A stretch of DNA of 64,000 bases from Mucilaginibacter sp. SMC90. Its GTDB lineage: Bacteria; Bacteroidota; Bacteroidia; Sphingobacteriales; Sphingobacteriaceae. Positions 49,287-58,665 of this stretch are shown one piece after another. Every line of letters starts with the position of its first letter. Position 1 is the stretch's first letter. A program made the translations under genes and the position numbers. The notes under the pieces were generated by a model. That model had not been told where the DNA came from. It did not search any database and saw only the letters and a program-made list of their open reading frames with translations. The stretch is from the NCBI RefSeq assembly GCF_022811725.1, contig NZ_CP094527.1:6448001-6512000 (forward strand), read 5' to 3'.

Positions 49287-51362
49287 ATGAAATTAAAGTT
49301 TAACTATTTATTACTGGCTGCCAGTCTTGGTATGTCGGTAAATGTTTTCGCTGCTGAAGGGCCTAAACCCGTAAAAGCCAGGCATAAACACTCCGCGCCA
49401 CCTCAAAAATTTATCGATCCCGCCAATATGGACCTGAGCGTAAAGCCCGGCGACGACTTTTTTGAATACGCCAACGGCGGCTGGTTAAAACAAAACGGCA
49501 TTCCGGCCAAAGAAACCCGCTGGGGAAGTTTCAACATTTTGAGGCAGGAAAATACTGATAAACTTATCGGGCTGCTGAACGAGGTAAGCAAAACATCAGC
49601 ATCGCAGCCAAAGGGCAGCCTTAAACAGCGTGTGGGCGATCTGTATGCCAGCGGCATGGATAGCTTAACCATCGAAAAACGTGGTTTTGATCCTATAAAA
49701 GCCGATCTGCAGCGTATCGATAAGATAAAAACCCTTGATGATTTTATTAACGAACTGGTTTATGAACGCGTTAACGGTATCAGCTCTCCGATTTTCAGGT
49801 CGGGCGTTGACCAGGACGACAAGAACGTAAACAAATATGTAATAAGCCTTAACCAGGGCGGCACAACCCTGCCCGACAGGGATTATTACCTGAAAAATGA
49901 TGCGCGCTCAAAAAAAGCACAGGATGCTTTGAAAACGCTCATCACCACTTTATTCACCCTTAGCGGAAGCAGCGCCGATGACGCAGCTAAAAATGCAGCT
50001 ATAGTTTACGACCTGGAATATACCTGGGCCAAAGCCCAATTGAGCCGTGTAGCCATGCGCGATCCGCATGTTACTTATAACAAGTTCCTCGTTACCGATT
50101 TTGAAAAACAAACTCCACACTTAAAATGGTCTAAAATATTGCCGGCCCTTAATATGGGCGGTCAGGATAGTATCATTGTAGGCCAGCCATCATTTTTCAA
50201 AGCCGTCGATTCTACATTTGCCGGCACTCCCATTGCCAAATGGAGGGTTTACCTGCGCTGGAACATTTTAAGAGGATCGGCAAGTGCCTTAAGCTCCGAT
50301 TTTGTTAATGCAAGCTTTGCTTACAGCAGTGCGCTAAGCGGTCAAAAGGTACAAACCCCGCGTACCGAGCGCATGAGCGCCCTTGTTGATGGCTACCTTG
50401 GCGAATTACTGGGCCAGCTTTTTGTTGAAAAATACTTTACTCCGGCGGCTAAACAATACATGGTTGATTTGGTGAACAACCTTAAGGAAACCCTTGGCGA
50501 CCGCATTAAACGCCTTGACTGGATGAGCCCTGCTACCAAAGAGCGTGCACTAAAAAAATTAAATGCCTTTACTGTAAAAATAGGTTACCCCGATAACTGG
50601 GAAAAATATGAAGGTATCGTAATTAACCGCGACGATTACTTTGGCAACCTGCGTGCTGTTGGCAAATGGCGCTACAATTTCAATGTAACCCGCTTAGGCA
50701 AACCGGTTGATAAAACCCGCTGGGGAATGACACCGCCTACTGTTAACGCATATTATAACCCAACCAATAACGAGATCGTGTTTCCGGCAGGCATCCTGCA
50801 GTTCCCGTTCTTTGATTTCAAAGCCGACGATGCTGTTAATTACGGCGGTATCGGCGCTGTAATTGGCCACGAAATGACCCACGGTTTTGACGACCAGGGC
50901 CGCCAATATGATGCCGACGGTACCCTGCGCGACTGGTGGACCAAAGATGATGCTGATAAATTTAAATTGCGTGCCGACCAGGTTGTTAAGCAGTATGACG
51001 CTTTTACAGTTGTGGATACCCTGCATGTAAATGGTAAACTTACCCTTGGTGAAAACCTTGCCGACCTCGGCGGTTTAAATATTGCTTATGAGGCTTTCAG
51101 CAAAACCAAGCAAGGCCAGTCGGCAAATAGCATTGATGGCTTTACGCCCGATCAGCGTTTCTTTTTGTCATGGGCCCAGGTATGGCGTGCATCGCAAACG
51201 CCTGAATCGGCTGCACAAAGGATCCTGACAGATCCGCACTCGCCCGAACACTTCCGCACCAATGCGCCAATTACCAATATGAATGCCTGGTACAAGGCTT
51301 TTGATATTAAACCCGGCGATAAAATGTATAAAAAACCAGAAGACAGAACTAAGATCTGGTAA
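49287..51362 (+). CDS. M13 family zinc metallopeptidase (PepO/neprilysin-like)
   Basis: This 691-residue secreted peptidase has a signal peptide (MKLKFNYLLLAASLGMSVNV, cleavage near FAA). Its N-terminal M13 domain starts with NMDLSVKPGDDFFEYANGGW. The catalytic domain has HEMTH (His528-His532) and the third zinc ligand Glu589 in ENLADLGG. The C-terminal family motif is slightly shortened and ends KIW. It degrades oligopeptides in the periplasm. Family length and motifs are complete. It is followed by a strong terminator. Confidence 0.94.
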   Translation: MKLKFNYLLLAASLGMSVNVFAAEGPKPVKARHKHSAPPQKFIDPANMDLSVKPGDDFFEYANGGWLKQNGIPAKETRWGSFNILRQENTDKLIGLLNEVSKTSASQPKGSLKQRVGDLYASGMDSLTIEKRGFDPIKADLQRIDKIKTLDDFINELVYERVNGISSPIFRSGVDQDDKNVNKYVISLNQGGTTLPDRDYYLKNDARSKKAQDALKTLITTLFTLSGSSADDAAKNAAIVYDLEYTWAKAQLSRVAMRDPHVTYNKFLVTDFEKQTPHLKWSKILPALNMGGQDSIIVGQPSFFKAVDSTFAGTPIAKWRVYLRWNILRGSASALSSDFVNASFAYSSALSGQKVQTPRTERMSALVDGYLGELLGQLFVEKYFTPAAKQYMVDLVNNLKETLGDRIKRLDWMSPATKERALKKLNAFTVKIGYPDNWEKYEGIVINRDDYFGNLRAVGKWRYNFNVTRLGKPVDKTRWGMTPPTVNAYYNPTNNEIVFPAGILQFPFFDFKADDAVNYGGIGAVIGHEMTHGFDDQGRQYDADGTLRDWWTKDDADKFKLRADQVVKQYDAFTVVDTLHVNGKLTLGENLADLGGLNIAYEAFSKTKQGQSANSIDGFTPDQRFFLSWAQVWRASQTPESAAQRILTDPHSPEHFRTNAPITNMNAWYKAFDIKPGDKMYKKPEDRTKIW

Positions 51363-51381
51363 TTACACTTTTTTTATAATG

Positions 51382-51415
51382 ACAGGCCCGGTTGTAAACC
51401 GGGCCTGTTTTGTTT
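51382..51415 (+). terminator. intrinsic terminator after M13 peptidase
   Basis: ACAGGCCCGGTT and AACCGGGCCTGT enclose a short GTA loop, followed by TTTTGTTT. It is a strong GC-rich stem 20 bp after the stop. Confidence 0.9.
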
Positions 51416-51514
51416 GGTAGTTATTGGCATAAATCCTCCCTGCTTATGGCTCAAAAACGCCTGCATCATATTGTAATTTCATGATAACTTTATGGTATAA
51501 ACCTGTTAACACCA

Positions 51515-51961
51515 ATGAAAACAATATTTGATAAAGAAACCCGCGATGGTCTGATAACCCGAATCAATGCGGTTAATGAAAACAGCCAGCCGCAATGGGG
51601 TAAAATGAATGTTTATCAAATGCTTAAACACTGTACCCTGTCTGACGAGATGTACCTGGGTATCACCCATTATAAACGCGCGTTTATTGGCAGGCTATTT
51701 GGAAAAGTGGCATTGAAAAGTATGCTCAAGGATGATAGCCCCTTAGCAAAAAATAACCCTACTGTTCCGCAGTGCAAGGTAACTGAAGAAAGCGGCGACA
51801 TATAAGCCCAGAAAAAACAGTGGATTGAACTTGTAGAAGAATATGGCAAGACTCCCAAGACCGATTTTGAACATACTTTTTTCGGAAAAATGACCAGGGA
51901 ACAGATGGGGCAATTAGCTTATAAACATGTTGACCATCATTTGAGGCAGTTTAATAATTAA
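51515..51961 (+). pseudogene. DUF1569 gene broken by one in-frame stop codon
   Basis: The frame from ATG 51,515 (MKTIFDKETRDGLITRINAV) stops at TAA 51,803-51,805 after SGDI, but the same frame then continues for 51 codons (AQKKQWIELVEEYGKTPKTD) to a stop at 51,959-51,961. Together they make a 149-codon DUF1569 (DinB-like fold) protein with the usual metal-binding His residues (MLKHC, HVDHH). Replacing TAA with GAA (Glu) would restore the expected GDxEAQKKQW run. It is either a recent pseudogene or a sequencing error. Confidence 0.85.
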
Positions 51962-52130
51962 GGCTAAATCATGCCGAAAAGTTTTCATTGAAAACTCTTT
52001 ACTAATCGTTTTCCGATCTGCACCTATGAACCAGCTTCACAGAGTTTACACAAAAACAACCAATATTTACACCACATAAACATTGCACGAATAAAACATA
52101 TTGCCTAAGCATTATCTTTGCAGGCAAAAT

Positions 52131-53477
52131 ATGATCATTCAGCAATTTTACGATAAAGGCCTGGCGCACGGTTCATATGCCGTGATCCGTACGGGCAAAA
52201 TGATAGTTATTGACCCGGCCCGTAATCCGCAGCCTTATTATGATTTTGCGGCACAGCACGATGCCGATATTGTTGGGGTTATTGAAACCCACCCGCATGC
52301 AGATTTTGTAAGCTCGCACCTTGAAATTCATCAAACCACTGGTGCTGTTATTTATTGCAGCAAACTTACCGGTGCAGCATACCCGCATGAAACTTTTGAT
52401 GACGGCGACGTTATCCAGCTTAACGATATCAAGCTAAAGGCCATTAATACCCCAGGCCACTCGCCCGATTCTATCTGTATTTTACTGGTAGATGAAGAAG
52501 GTCGCGAAACAGCGATCTTTACCGGCGATACATTATTTGTTGGTGATGTTGGCCGCCCAGACTTACGCGAAAACGTGGGTAACATCACCGCAAAAAAAGA
52601 GGAGCTTGCGCGCCAGATGTTTCAAAGCACCCGTCAAAAAATCATGACGCTGCCCAAAAGCGTAGTGGTTTATCCCGCCCATGGGCCCGGTTCGTTATGT
52701 GGTAAAAGCATGAGCCCCGACCTGGAGAGCACCATAGGCCGTGAACTGCGCGAAAATTATGCTTTGCAGCTGATGGATGAGCTGGAGTTTGTTAAAACCC
52801 TTACTACCGATCAGCCTTTTATGCCAAAATATTTTGGCCGCGATGTAGAGTTGAATAAAAACGGCGTATCGGGATTTGAAGATAGTATAGCAGCCGTACC
52901 GCATATTGACGCAAACAGCTCCTTGGAAAAAGGCATCCTGGTTATTGATGCCCGCCCGAAAGCGCAATTCAGAAGCGGACATTTGAACCGCGCTATAAAC
53001 CTGCAGGATGGCGAAAAATTTGAAACCTGGCTGGGTTCCATCATCGGCCCGGATGAGCAATTTTACCTCATTGCCGAAAACGACGATAAGCTCGGCACCC
53101 TGATAAAAAAAGCAGCCAAAATTGGCTATGAGCAAAATATCAAAGCAGCGTTATTAGCACCTGCCAATGCTAATGCCGCATCGGCCGATCTTGATTTAGA
53201 CGCATTCAAAGCAAACGAAGATGACTATACCATAGTTGACGTTCGCAATCATGGCGAGGTTGCTGCGGGCAAAGTGTTTAAAAATGCAATCAGTATCCCC
53301 TTGCCCGAACTGCGTGAACGCGTTGGTGAAATCCCTGCCGATAAGCCCGTTGTGGTGCATTGCGCAGCTGGCTACCGCTCGGCCGCAGGGGTCAGTATTA
53401 TTTCTGCTGCTATCGATGCCGTGCCCGTTTATGACCTGGGAGAGGTTGTAACAGAGATGATGAAAGAAGTGCATTAA
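52131..53477 (+). CDS. MBL-fold hydrolase with two rhodanese domains
   Basis: The 448-residue protein starts at ATG 52,131 (MIIQQFYDKGLAHGSYAVIR). The MBL domain has THPHADFVSSH (His54, His56, Asp58) and GHSPDSICIL, FTGDTLFVGDVGRPDL, and PAHGPGSLCG. Two rhodanese domains follow (about 270-355 and 365-448), of which only the second keeps the active cysteine (HCAAGYRS, Cys411). This is the persulfide dioxygenase/sulfur-transfer family, acting in sulfide and persulfide metabolism. TATCTTTG at 52,113-52,120 is a likely -7 element, giving a very short leader. Confidence 0.88.
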   Translation: MIIQQFYDKGLAHGSYAVIRTGKMIVIDPARNPQPYYDFAAQHDADIVGVIETHPHADFVSSHLEIHQTTGAVIYCSKLTGAAYPHETFDDGDVIQLNDIKLKAINTPGHSPDSICILLVDEEGRETAIFTGDTLFVGDVGRPDLRENVGNITAKKEELARQMFQSTRQKIMTLPKSVVVYPAHGPGSLCGKSMSPDLESTIGRELRENYALQLMDELEFVKTLTTDQPFMPKYFGRDVELNKNGVSGFEDSIAAVPHIDANSSLEKGILVIDARPKAQFRSGHLNRAINLQDGEKFETWLGSIIGPDEQFYLIAENDDKLGTLIKKAAKIGYEQNIKAALLAPANANAASADLDLDAFKANEDDYTIVDVRNHGEVAAGKVFKNAISIPLPELRERVGEIPADKPVVVHCAAGYRSAAGVSIISAAIDAVPVYDLGEVVTEMMKEVH

Positions 53478-53495
53478 TAAAATATCAAATAACAA

Positions 53496-53589
53496 CGTCA
53501 TTGCGAGGAACGAAGCAATCCCCTACATACAGGGCGGCCATGACAGCTTCTCTGTATAGTTTGGGATTGCTTCGTTCCTCGCAATGACG
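53496..53589. repeat. palindromic interspersed repeat, GTCATTGCGAG family, copy 2
   Basis: CGTCATTGCGAGGAACGAAG (27-bp arm, 53,496-53,522) is matched perfectly by 53,563-53,589, around a 40-bp centre. The arms are exact, so a 27-bp stem hairpin forms. It lies between the MBL-rhodanese and mnmD genes. Copy 1 at 43,863 shares its first 10 bp. Confidence 0.88.
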
Positions 53590-53621
53590 CGTTTATATAA
53601 TAGCGTATACAATAACATCTC

Positions 53622-54299
53622 ATGCCCCAACTAACCATAGTCCCCACTGCCGACGGTTCCAATACCATTTATAACGCCGAAGTAGGCGAGCATTACCACT
53701 CGCGCCATGGAGCATTGCAGGAGAGCCTGCACGTATTCGTTAAATCGGGATTACAATATTTTTCAGAACGGAATGACGTCAGCGAGGTGAGCATCCTTGA
53801 AGTAGGTTTCGGCACCGGGCTAAATTTTTTATTAACTGCCGATGCATGTAACGGTAAACAAATGAAACTTAATTATACCGGTGTCGAAGCTTACCCTGTA
53901 AGTACCGAAATGATAGGCCAAACCGGCTATGAGCAATACATACCCGAACTGCTATGGCAGCAGTTCAACAACAGTTACGTTAAAGCCTTAACCGGCAAAA
54001 CCGAGATCAACCAGGCTACTAAACTGCATGTCGCTCACAGCAGGCTTTTGGATTTCAAAACGGATGAGCAGTTTGATCTTATTTATTTTGATGCCTTCGC
54101 CGCTGCTCATCAACCCGAAATGTGGAACGAAGAAGCCATTGGCCATACCGTTAGCTTTTTAAAACCAGGCGGCGTGTTTGTTACCTATGCCATTACCGGT
54201 AACCTGAAACGCATGCTCAAAAGCAAGGGCTTTAAAGTAGAAAAAGCGCCGGGAGCACCAGGCAAACGCGAAATGTTAAGAGCGGTACTATCTGCCTAA
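53622..54299 (+). CDS. mnmD: MnmD-like tRNA wobble-uridine methyltransferase
   Basis: This 225-residue protein has the Rossmann SAM site LEVGFGTGLNFLLTADACNG near 61-80, preceded by HYHSRHGALQES near 25-36. The catalytic-side motif DLIYFDAFAAAHQPEMWNEE lies near 149-168. These match the MnmC methyltransferase domain as a stand-alone MnmD, which makes the last methylation of 5-methylaminomethyl uridine at tRNA position 34. No oxidase domain is attached, as expected in MnmD organisms. The GAPGKREMLRA end is typical. Confidence 0.88.
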   Translation: MPQLTIVPTADGSNTIYNAEVGEHYHSRHGALQESLHVFVKSGLQYFSERNDVSEVSILEVGFGTGLNFLLTADACNGKQMKLNYTGVEAYPVSTEMIGQTGYEQYIPELLWQQFNNSYVKALTGKTEINQATKLHVAHSRLLDFKTDEQFDLIYFDAFAAAHQPEMWNEEAIGHTVSFLKPGGVFVTYAITGNLKRMLKSKGFKVEKAPGAPGKREMLRAVLSA

Positions 54300-54326
54300 A
54301 TTGCTCATCACCTCATATTTAATGTT

Positions 54327-54334
54327 TATTTTTG
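54327..54334 (+). promoter_or_regulatory. putative -7 promoter element of mazG
   Basis: TATTTTTG matches the TAnnTTTG consensus and lies 18 bp before the chosen mazG start. Confidence 0.4.
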
Positions 54335-54352
54335 CGGCATAACATCAAATTT

Positions 54353-55156
54353 ATGCCTCTAAAAGCTCCGGAAACTGCACCTACCGCTACCATAGCGTTC
54401 AATCGCCTGCTCATCATCATGGACGACCTTCGGGCCAATTGCCCCTGGGATAAAAAGCAAACGCTCGAAAGTCTGCGCCACCTTACCATTGAAGAAACTT
54501 ACGAACTGAGCGATGCTATATTAGGCGGCGATATGCCCGAAATAAAAAAGGAGATCGGCGATATCATGCTACACCTGGTATTCTACGCCAAAATTGCTTC
54601 TGAAACCAATGATTTTGATATCACCGACGTTCTGAACAGTGTTTGCGATAAACTGATCAACCGTCATCCGCATATTTACGGAGATATTGAGGTACAAAAT
54701 GAAGAGGATGTAAAACGGAACTGGGAACAGATCAAGCTTAAAGAAGGTAATAAATCTGTTTTGGGCGGCGTACCGGCTTCCTTACCGGCATTGGTAAAAG
54801 CATCACGCATACAGGAAAAAGCACGCGGCGTTGGGTTCGACTGGGAGGAGAAAAGCCAGGTTTGGGCCAAAGTTGAGGAAGAAATGCAGGAATTTAAAAA
54901 TGAATTTAATGCCGAAGATGAAAGCACTATCGACCATGAAAGGGCTGAAGCTGAATTTGGCGACCTGCTGTTTTCACTGATCAACTACGCCCGCTTCATC
55001 AATATAAACCCTGAAAATGCCCTTGAAAAAACCAATAAAAAATTCATTAAGCGCTTTCAATACCTTGAACTTAAAGCAAAGGAAAACGGTAAACAACTGC
55101 ATGATATGAGCCTGGCCGAGATGGATATTTTTTGGGACGAGGCAAAAAAACTATAA
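54353..55156 (+). CDS. mazG: nucleoside triphosphate pyrophosphohydrolase
   Basis: The start is at ATG 54,353 (MPLKAPETAPTATIAFNRLL), not the earlier TTG. The 267-residue enzyme has the double MazG domain: CPWDKKQTLESLRHLTIEET YELSDAI with EE..E motifs near 30-55, KKEIGDIMLHLVFYAKIA near 62-80, and a second copy from about 155 (FGDLLFSLINYARFININPE). The acidic residues bind Mg. It hydrolyses (d)NTPs to the monophosphates and limits damaged nucleotides and ppGpp. Length and motifs are complete. Confidence 0.95.
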   Translation: MPLKAPETAPTATIAFNRLLIIMDDLRANCPWDKKQTLESLRHLTIEETYELSDAILGGDMPEIKKEIGDIMLHLVFYAKIASETNDFDITDVLNSVCDKLINRHPHIYGDIEVQNEEDVKRNWEQIKLKEGNKSVLGGVPASLPALVKASRIQEKARGVGFDWEEKSQVWAKVEEEMQEFKNEFNAEDESTIDHERAEAEFGDLLFSLINYARFININPENALEKTNKKFIKRFQYLELKAKENGKQLHDMSLAEMDIFWDEAKKL

Positions 55157-55227
55157 AATATCACCGGCTGATGTAGCGTTTAGTTAAAAACGTGCGTAAT
55201 GGTTAAAAATCGATAACGAGATAAGAT

Positions 55228-55668
55228 ATGAAACGTAATTTATTTTACCTGCTACCATTATTATTAACATTAGGTGTGGCCTGCTCTCCTAAAAGCGATG
55301 TTACTCCTGTACCACAGCCGCAGGGTACTTTCAAAGGCACCTTTGCAGCCTTATTAAAAAAGAGTTCAGGAACCGGTTATGATACTATCAGAGATAGCAA
55401 CTTTGTTTTGAATTTAACTGCCTCATCATCATTTTCTGTACAGGCAGCAACAGCTCATCACGCCGCAAGCCATGGTGCGTTTGCTTACAATGGCTATTAT
55501 ATCCAATTTAAAGATTCGAGCGCAGTTTCAACCGGCCCCGGAGCAAAGTTTCGCTTAAATGCTGTTTACCAATATGGTTACGATGGTACCCAATTTCAGC
55601 TGCTTCGCCAATATGACGGAGGTAACGATACCTTAGCTATACAGTACGTACTCAAAAGGGTTAACTAA
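55228..55668 (+). CDS. small lipoprotein, unknown (146 aa)
   Basis: The signal MKRNLFYLLPLLLTLGVACS places the lipid-bearing Cys at residue 19. The mature protein is strand-rich with a Pro-rich linker (VTPVPQPQGTFKGTF). No domain is recognised. It stands alone and ends before a hairpin terminator. A small beta-barrel-like lipoprotein is likely from pattern only. Confidence 0.6.
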   Translation: MKRNLFYLLPLLLTLGVACSPKSDVTPVPQPQGTFKGTFAALLKKSSGTGYDTIRDSNFVLNLTASSSFSVQAATAHHAASHGAFAYNGYYIQFKDSSAVSTGPGAKFRLNAVYQYGYDGTQFQLLRQYDGGNDTLAIQYVLKRVN

Positions 55669-55690
55669 ATTTTTATTGTTTTAATTACCT

Positions 55691-55722
55691 GCCGGTGCCT
55701 TTATACAGGTACCGGCTTTTTT
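55691..55722 (+). terminator. intrinsic terminator
   Basis: GCCGGTGCC and GGTACCGGC (one G-T pair) enclose an 8-nt loop and precede TTTTTT. Confidence 0.85.
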
Positions 55723-55837
55723 GATTACGGCAAGCTTACAATTTGGGCAAAAATATTTTCTTATTTTGTAGCATTTAAATCTTTTACCACGTAAGGGCTT
55801 TAAAACAAACAACATTTAGCGGAACTAAGTACATTTA

Positions 55838-56392
55838 ATGCATCCACCCCCTCGCATTACCGAAGAAGAGATCGTAAGGCAATGCAAAAAAGGCAGCTTA
55901 AAACACCAGGAATTGCTATATAAGCAGTTCTATGGCTATGCTATGGGTATAAGTTTGCGTTACAGTTTAAACCGCGATGATGCTCTTGAGGCTGTAAATG
56001 ACGCTTTTATAAAAGTATTTAACGCTATAGGCGGATATAATACCGAAAAGCCATTCAAAGCATGGCTCCGTACCATTCTGGTTAACACGGCCATTGACCG
56101 CCGGCGTAAAGACCTTAAATTCCAGCTTAATGTTGATTTGGAAAATGCCGCCCCCATCAGGAGCAATATGGGGCCGGTTGATAATTTAAATGCACAGGAT
56201 ATTTTAAAGCTGCTGGTTGAGCTCCCGGCCATACAGCGTACAATTTTTAACATGTACGAGATAGATGGCTATGACCATGACGAAATAGCTACAACGCTTG
56301 GTATCCCGGTAAGCTCATCGCGCGTTTACCTGAGCCGGGCGAAAGAACGATTAAGGACTATATTAAGAAAAGAAGCACAAAACCATGGATGA
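55838..56392 (+). CDS. ECF RNA polymerase sigma factor
   Basis: This 184-residue protein has sigma region 2 near 25-92 (YGYAMGISLRYSLNRDDALE AVNDAFIKVFNAI) and region 4 near 128-175 (LPAIQRTIFNMYEIDGYDHD EIATTLGIPVSSSRVYLSRA). It heads a three-gene operon with overlaps of 8 and 4 bp. The next gene has an anti-sigma-like beginning and a barrel-like end. TTTG at 55,742 and TATTTTG at 55,762 are a possible promoter about 70 bp upstream. The target regulon is unknown. Confidence 0.9.
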   Translation: MHPPPRITEEEIVRQCKKGSLKHQELLYKQFYGYAMGISLRYSLNRDDALEAVNDAFIKVFNAIGGYNTEKPFKAWLRTILVNTAIDRRRKDLKFQLNVDLENAAPIRSNMGPVDNLNAQDILKLLVELPAIQRTIFNMYEIDGYDHDEIATTLGIPVSSSRVYLSRAKERLRTILRKEAQNHG

Positions 56393-57917
56393 TCAGTTGG
56401 ATAACGACTTAAGAGACCGCATCAGGGAAGTGTTTGATAACTACGAAGACACTACTGCTGATGAAGGCTGGCTGCTGCTCAGGGAAAAATTCCCTGTTCA
56501 GGAAAAACAGCGCCGTCCGGTTTACCTATGGTGGGCAAGCGCCGCTGCTGCCCTGTTGCTGTTTTTAAGTATAGGTTTATGGATAGCATCAAATAAAAAT
56601 AGCATAAATAACAATGATCAAACACTGTCGGTGAAACCTTTGAAACCTGCACAACCACAGACCAACACAACCGACAGCGTTATTCAAAATGCTGCACCTG
56701 TACAGCCACCTGTAACGGCCGGGCAACCTGTTGCAACAAATGCAACCAATCTTGCAAGCAATAATAGCGCACAAAGCCCGGTTACAAAACCAAATCCTGC
56801 CGGTAATGCAGCAGTAAGCAATCCTAATATTTTTGCGGGCAGCACCTCTTTAAATAAACCGGCAAACAATAGCGTTTTAAATCAACAGCCTGCTATAACA
56901 CCGGCTATTACGCCGTCCATAGCAGGCCCGGTAAAAACTGACCCGGCTAATACAATTGCAAAAACAAATGCGCCTGTTGTTAACCAGGCCGCTAACAATA
57001 GTGCCCTTAACACCCTACCGGTTAAAAAAGCCGATAGTGTAAACACTGTTTTATCGCAAACAAATACACAGCAATTTGCCAATACACCGGCTGTACAGCC
57101 TCCGGTTAATAACAATCCGGCTAAAACATCTCCTGTTAACATCATTCCATCGGTAGTAAAAGTTAAACCAAAAGCCAACTCCATGGAAGCATTGCTGGCC
57201 AGCGATCATGACCAGGCTAAAAAACCAGACATGGGAGCCGACGAACGCAGGGTAAAATTCAGTGTTTATGCTGCAACGTTCTTTAACTACGCAAAAGGGA
57301 GCCAAAACCAGGTAAATGCGGGTGCGGGCTTTACATCGGATATAAGGCTAAGCAAAAACTTTAAGCTTTCGACCGGTTTGGCGCTGGCTCAAAATACGCT
57401 TAACTATGATAAAAGCCAGCCTACAGATGCCCGCGCAGCAGTCTCTTTTTCGCCGGCATTAACAGCAGCTTACAATAATGTTGATGAGTTTAGTAAAGTA
57501 TCGGCTTCGCCAACATTTACAAATTACAATGCCAAATTGGTTGGCTTGGATATTCCGGTTAACCTTAAATATGAGTTTAATCCTCAAAAAAATGACACTT
57601 ACATTTCGGCGGGTGTAAGCTCGGGTACATTTATTAATGAAGCCTATACGGCAAGTTACAGTTACCCAAGCCTGGCATTAGCTGCAGGTGTACAGCCGCA
57701 AACATCCGACGAAACAACACACAAAAGCTTCAATAGCTTTTACTTTGCCAAAACCCTGAATGTGGCGTTCGGTGTCGGTTATCCGCTCGGTAAAACGAAT
57801 AAACTAATTATCGAGCCATTTTTGAAATACCCGCTTGATGGGCTTGGATCACAACAGATAAAATTTGGAGCAGGCGGTTTAAACCTAAAACTGAACTTTA
57901 CAACACATAAAAAATGA
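56385..57917 (+). CDS. anti-sigma-like membrane anchor fused to outer-membrane beta-barrel-like domain
   Basis: This 510-residue protein begins with a short acidic cytoplasmic helix region (1-40). One membrane helix follows near 46-66 (LWWASAAAALLLFLSIGLWI). A long Asn/Pro/Thr/Ala-rich linker (about 75-285) comes next. The C-terminal domain of about 220 residues (KFSVYAATFFNYAKGSQNQV to the end) is strand-rich and ends in a way typical of the beta-barrel PorT/OmpW-like families. A single chain would thus span inner membrane, periplasm and outer membrane. The ECF sigma gene is overlapped by 8 bp. Confidence 0.7.
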   Translation: MDDQLDNDLRDRIREVFDNYEDTTADEGWLLLREKFPVQEKQRRPVYLWWASAAAALLLFLSIGLWIASNKNSINNNDQTLSVKPLKPAQPQTNTTDSVIQNAAPVQPPVTAGQPVATNATNLASNNSAQSPVTKPNPAGNAAVSNPNIFAGSTSLNKPANNSVLNQQPAITPAITPSIAGPVKTDPANTIAKTNAPVVNQAANNSALNTLPVKKADSVNTVLSQTNTQQFANTPAVQPPVNNNPAKTSPVNIIPSVVKVKPKANSMEALLASDHDQAKKPDMGADERRVKFSVYAATFFNYAKGSQNQVNAGAGFTSDIRLSKNFKLSTGLALAQNTLNYDKSQPTDARAAVSFSPALTAAYNNVDEFSKVSASPTFTNYNAKLVGLDIPVNLKYEFNPQKNDTYISAGVSSGTFINEAYTASYSYPSLALAAGVQPQTSDETTHKSFNSFYFAKTLNVAFGVGYPLGKTNKLIIEPFLKYPLDGLGSQQIKFGAGGLNLKLNFTTHKK

Positions 57918-58663
57918 AAAAGAACCTCCTTATCCTTATCTCGCTGATGCTTGGCGGGCTACAGCTCTATGCCCAAAAATTAGAAGTTTCTGTACAGGCA
58001 AACACCGGCTTGTTCCATTTTGCGGGCAAATCATCAGTGGCCACTACACAAGTATTACAGGGTTCAACCACCGGCGATCCAATGAACCGCGCCAATAATC
58101 CTTATGGCAATAAAAACGCCTTTAGTTATGGCGGCAGTATCCAGATTCAAACCATTTCAAAAAGCGGGTTTATTGTTGGTTTGCAGGGTGGTTATGAATT
58201 ATTGAGGAGTAAAGCTGGGATAGACAAGTATACTCCCATAGTATTTCTTGTACCTGGCCCGTATAATATTACAACTAATGATCCCAGTTTCCCGGTAACC
58301 GGCGATGTAGCTTTCCAAAACCAAAGCATCAACCTTAACCCCTATGTAGGTTACCGTTTTCAGCTTAGCAAGGTTAATCTTGATATTTTGCCGGGGATGG
58401 ATATCGGCCTGATATTGGATAGCCGTGATAAAGGCGAGGTAAAAGACAATGACGGTAAAATTTATAAAATTGACTACAAACGAAGCAAAGCACCAACAGA
58501 TATACGGTTGCGTCTTGGTGCAGTAGCCAGTTACGGCCGTTATGGTTTAAATGCAAGTTTTGCCCATGGTGTAAGCAATTATATGAAAGATGTTGTAGGT
58601 GATGCTTCTTTCAATGCACACAGCGAATATTTCAGAATGGGATTAAGTTATCGATTACTTTAA
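57914..58663 (+). CDS. outer-membrane beta-barrel protein (porin family)
   Basis: The signal peptide MKKNLLILISLMLGGLQLYA precedes a strand-rich protein of about 230 residues. Alternating hydrophobic residues continue to a C-terminal LSYRLL. It resembles the small barrel (PorT-like/OMP_b-brl) families of Bacteroidetes. Its start overlaps the previous gene by 4 bp, so the three-gene operon makes sigma factor, anchor-barrel and barrel together. The two barrel-type proteins could interact. Ligand is unknown. Confidence 0.75.
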   Translation: MKKNLLILISLMLGGLQLYAQKLEVSVQANTGLFHFAGKSSVATTQVLQGSTTGDPMNRANNPYGNKNAFSYGGSIQIQTISKSGFIVGLQGGYELLRSKAGIDKYTPIVFLVPGPYNITTNDPSFPVTGDVAFQNQSINLNPYVGYRFQLSKVNLDILPGMDIGLILDSRDKGEVKDNDGKIYKIDYKRSKAPTDIRLRLGAVASYGRYGLNASFAHGVSNYMKDVVGDASFNAHSEYFRMGLSYRLL

Positions 58664-58665
58664 AT

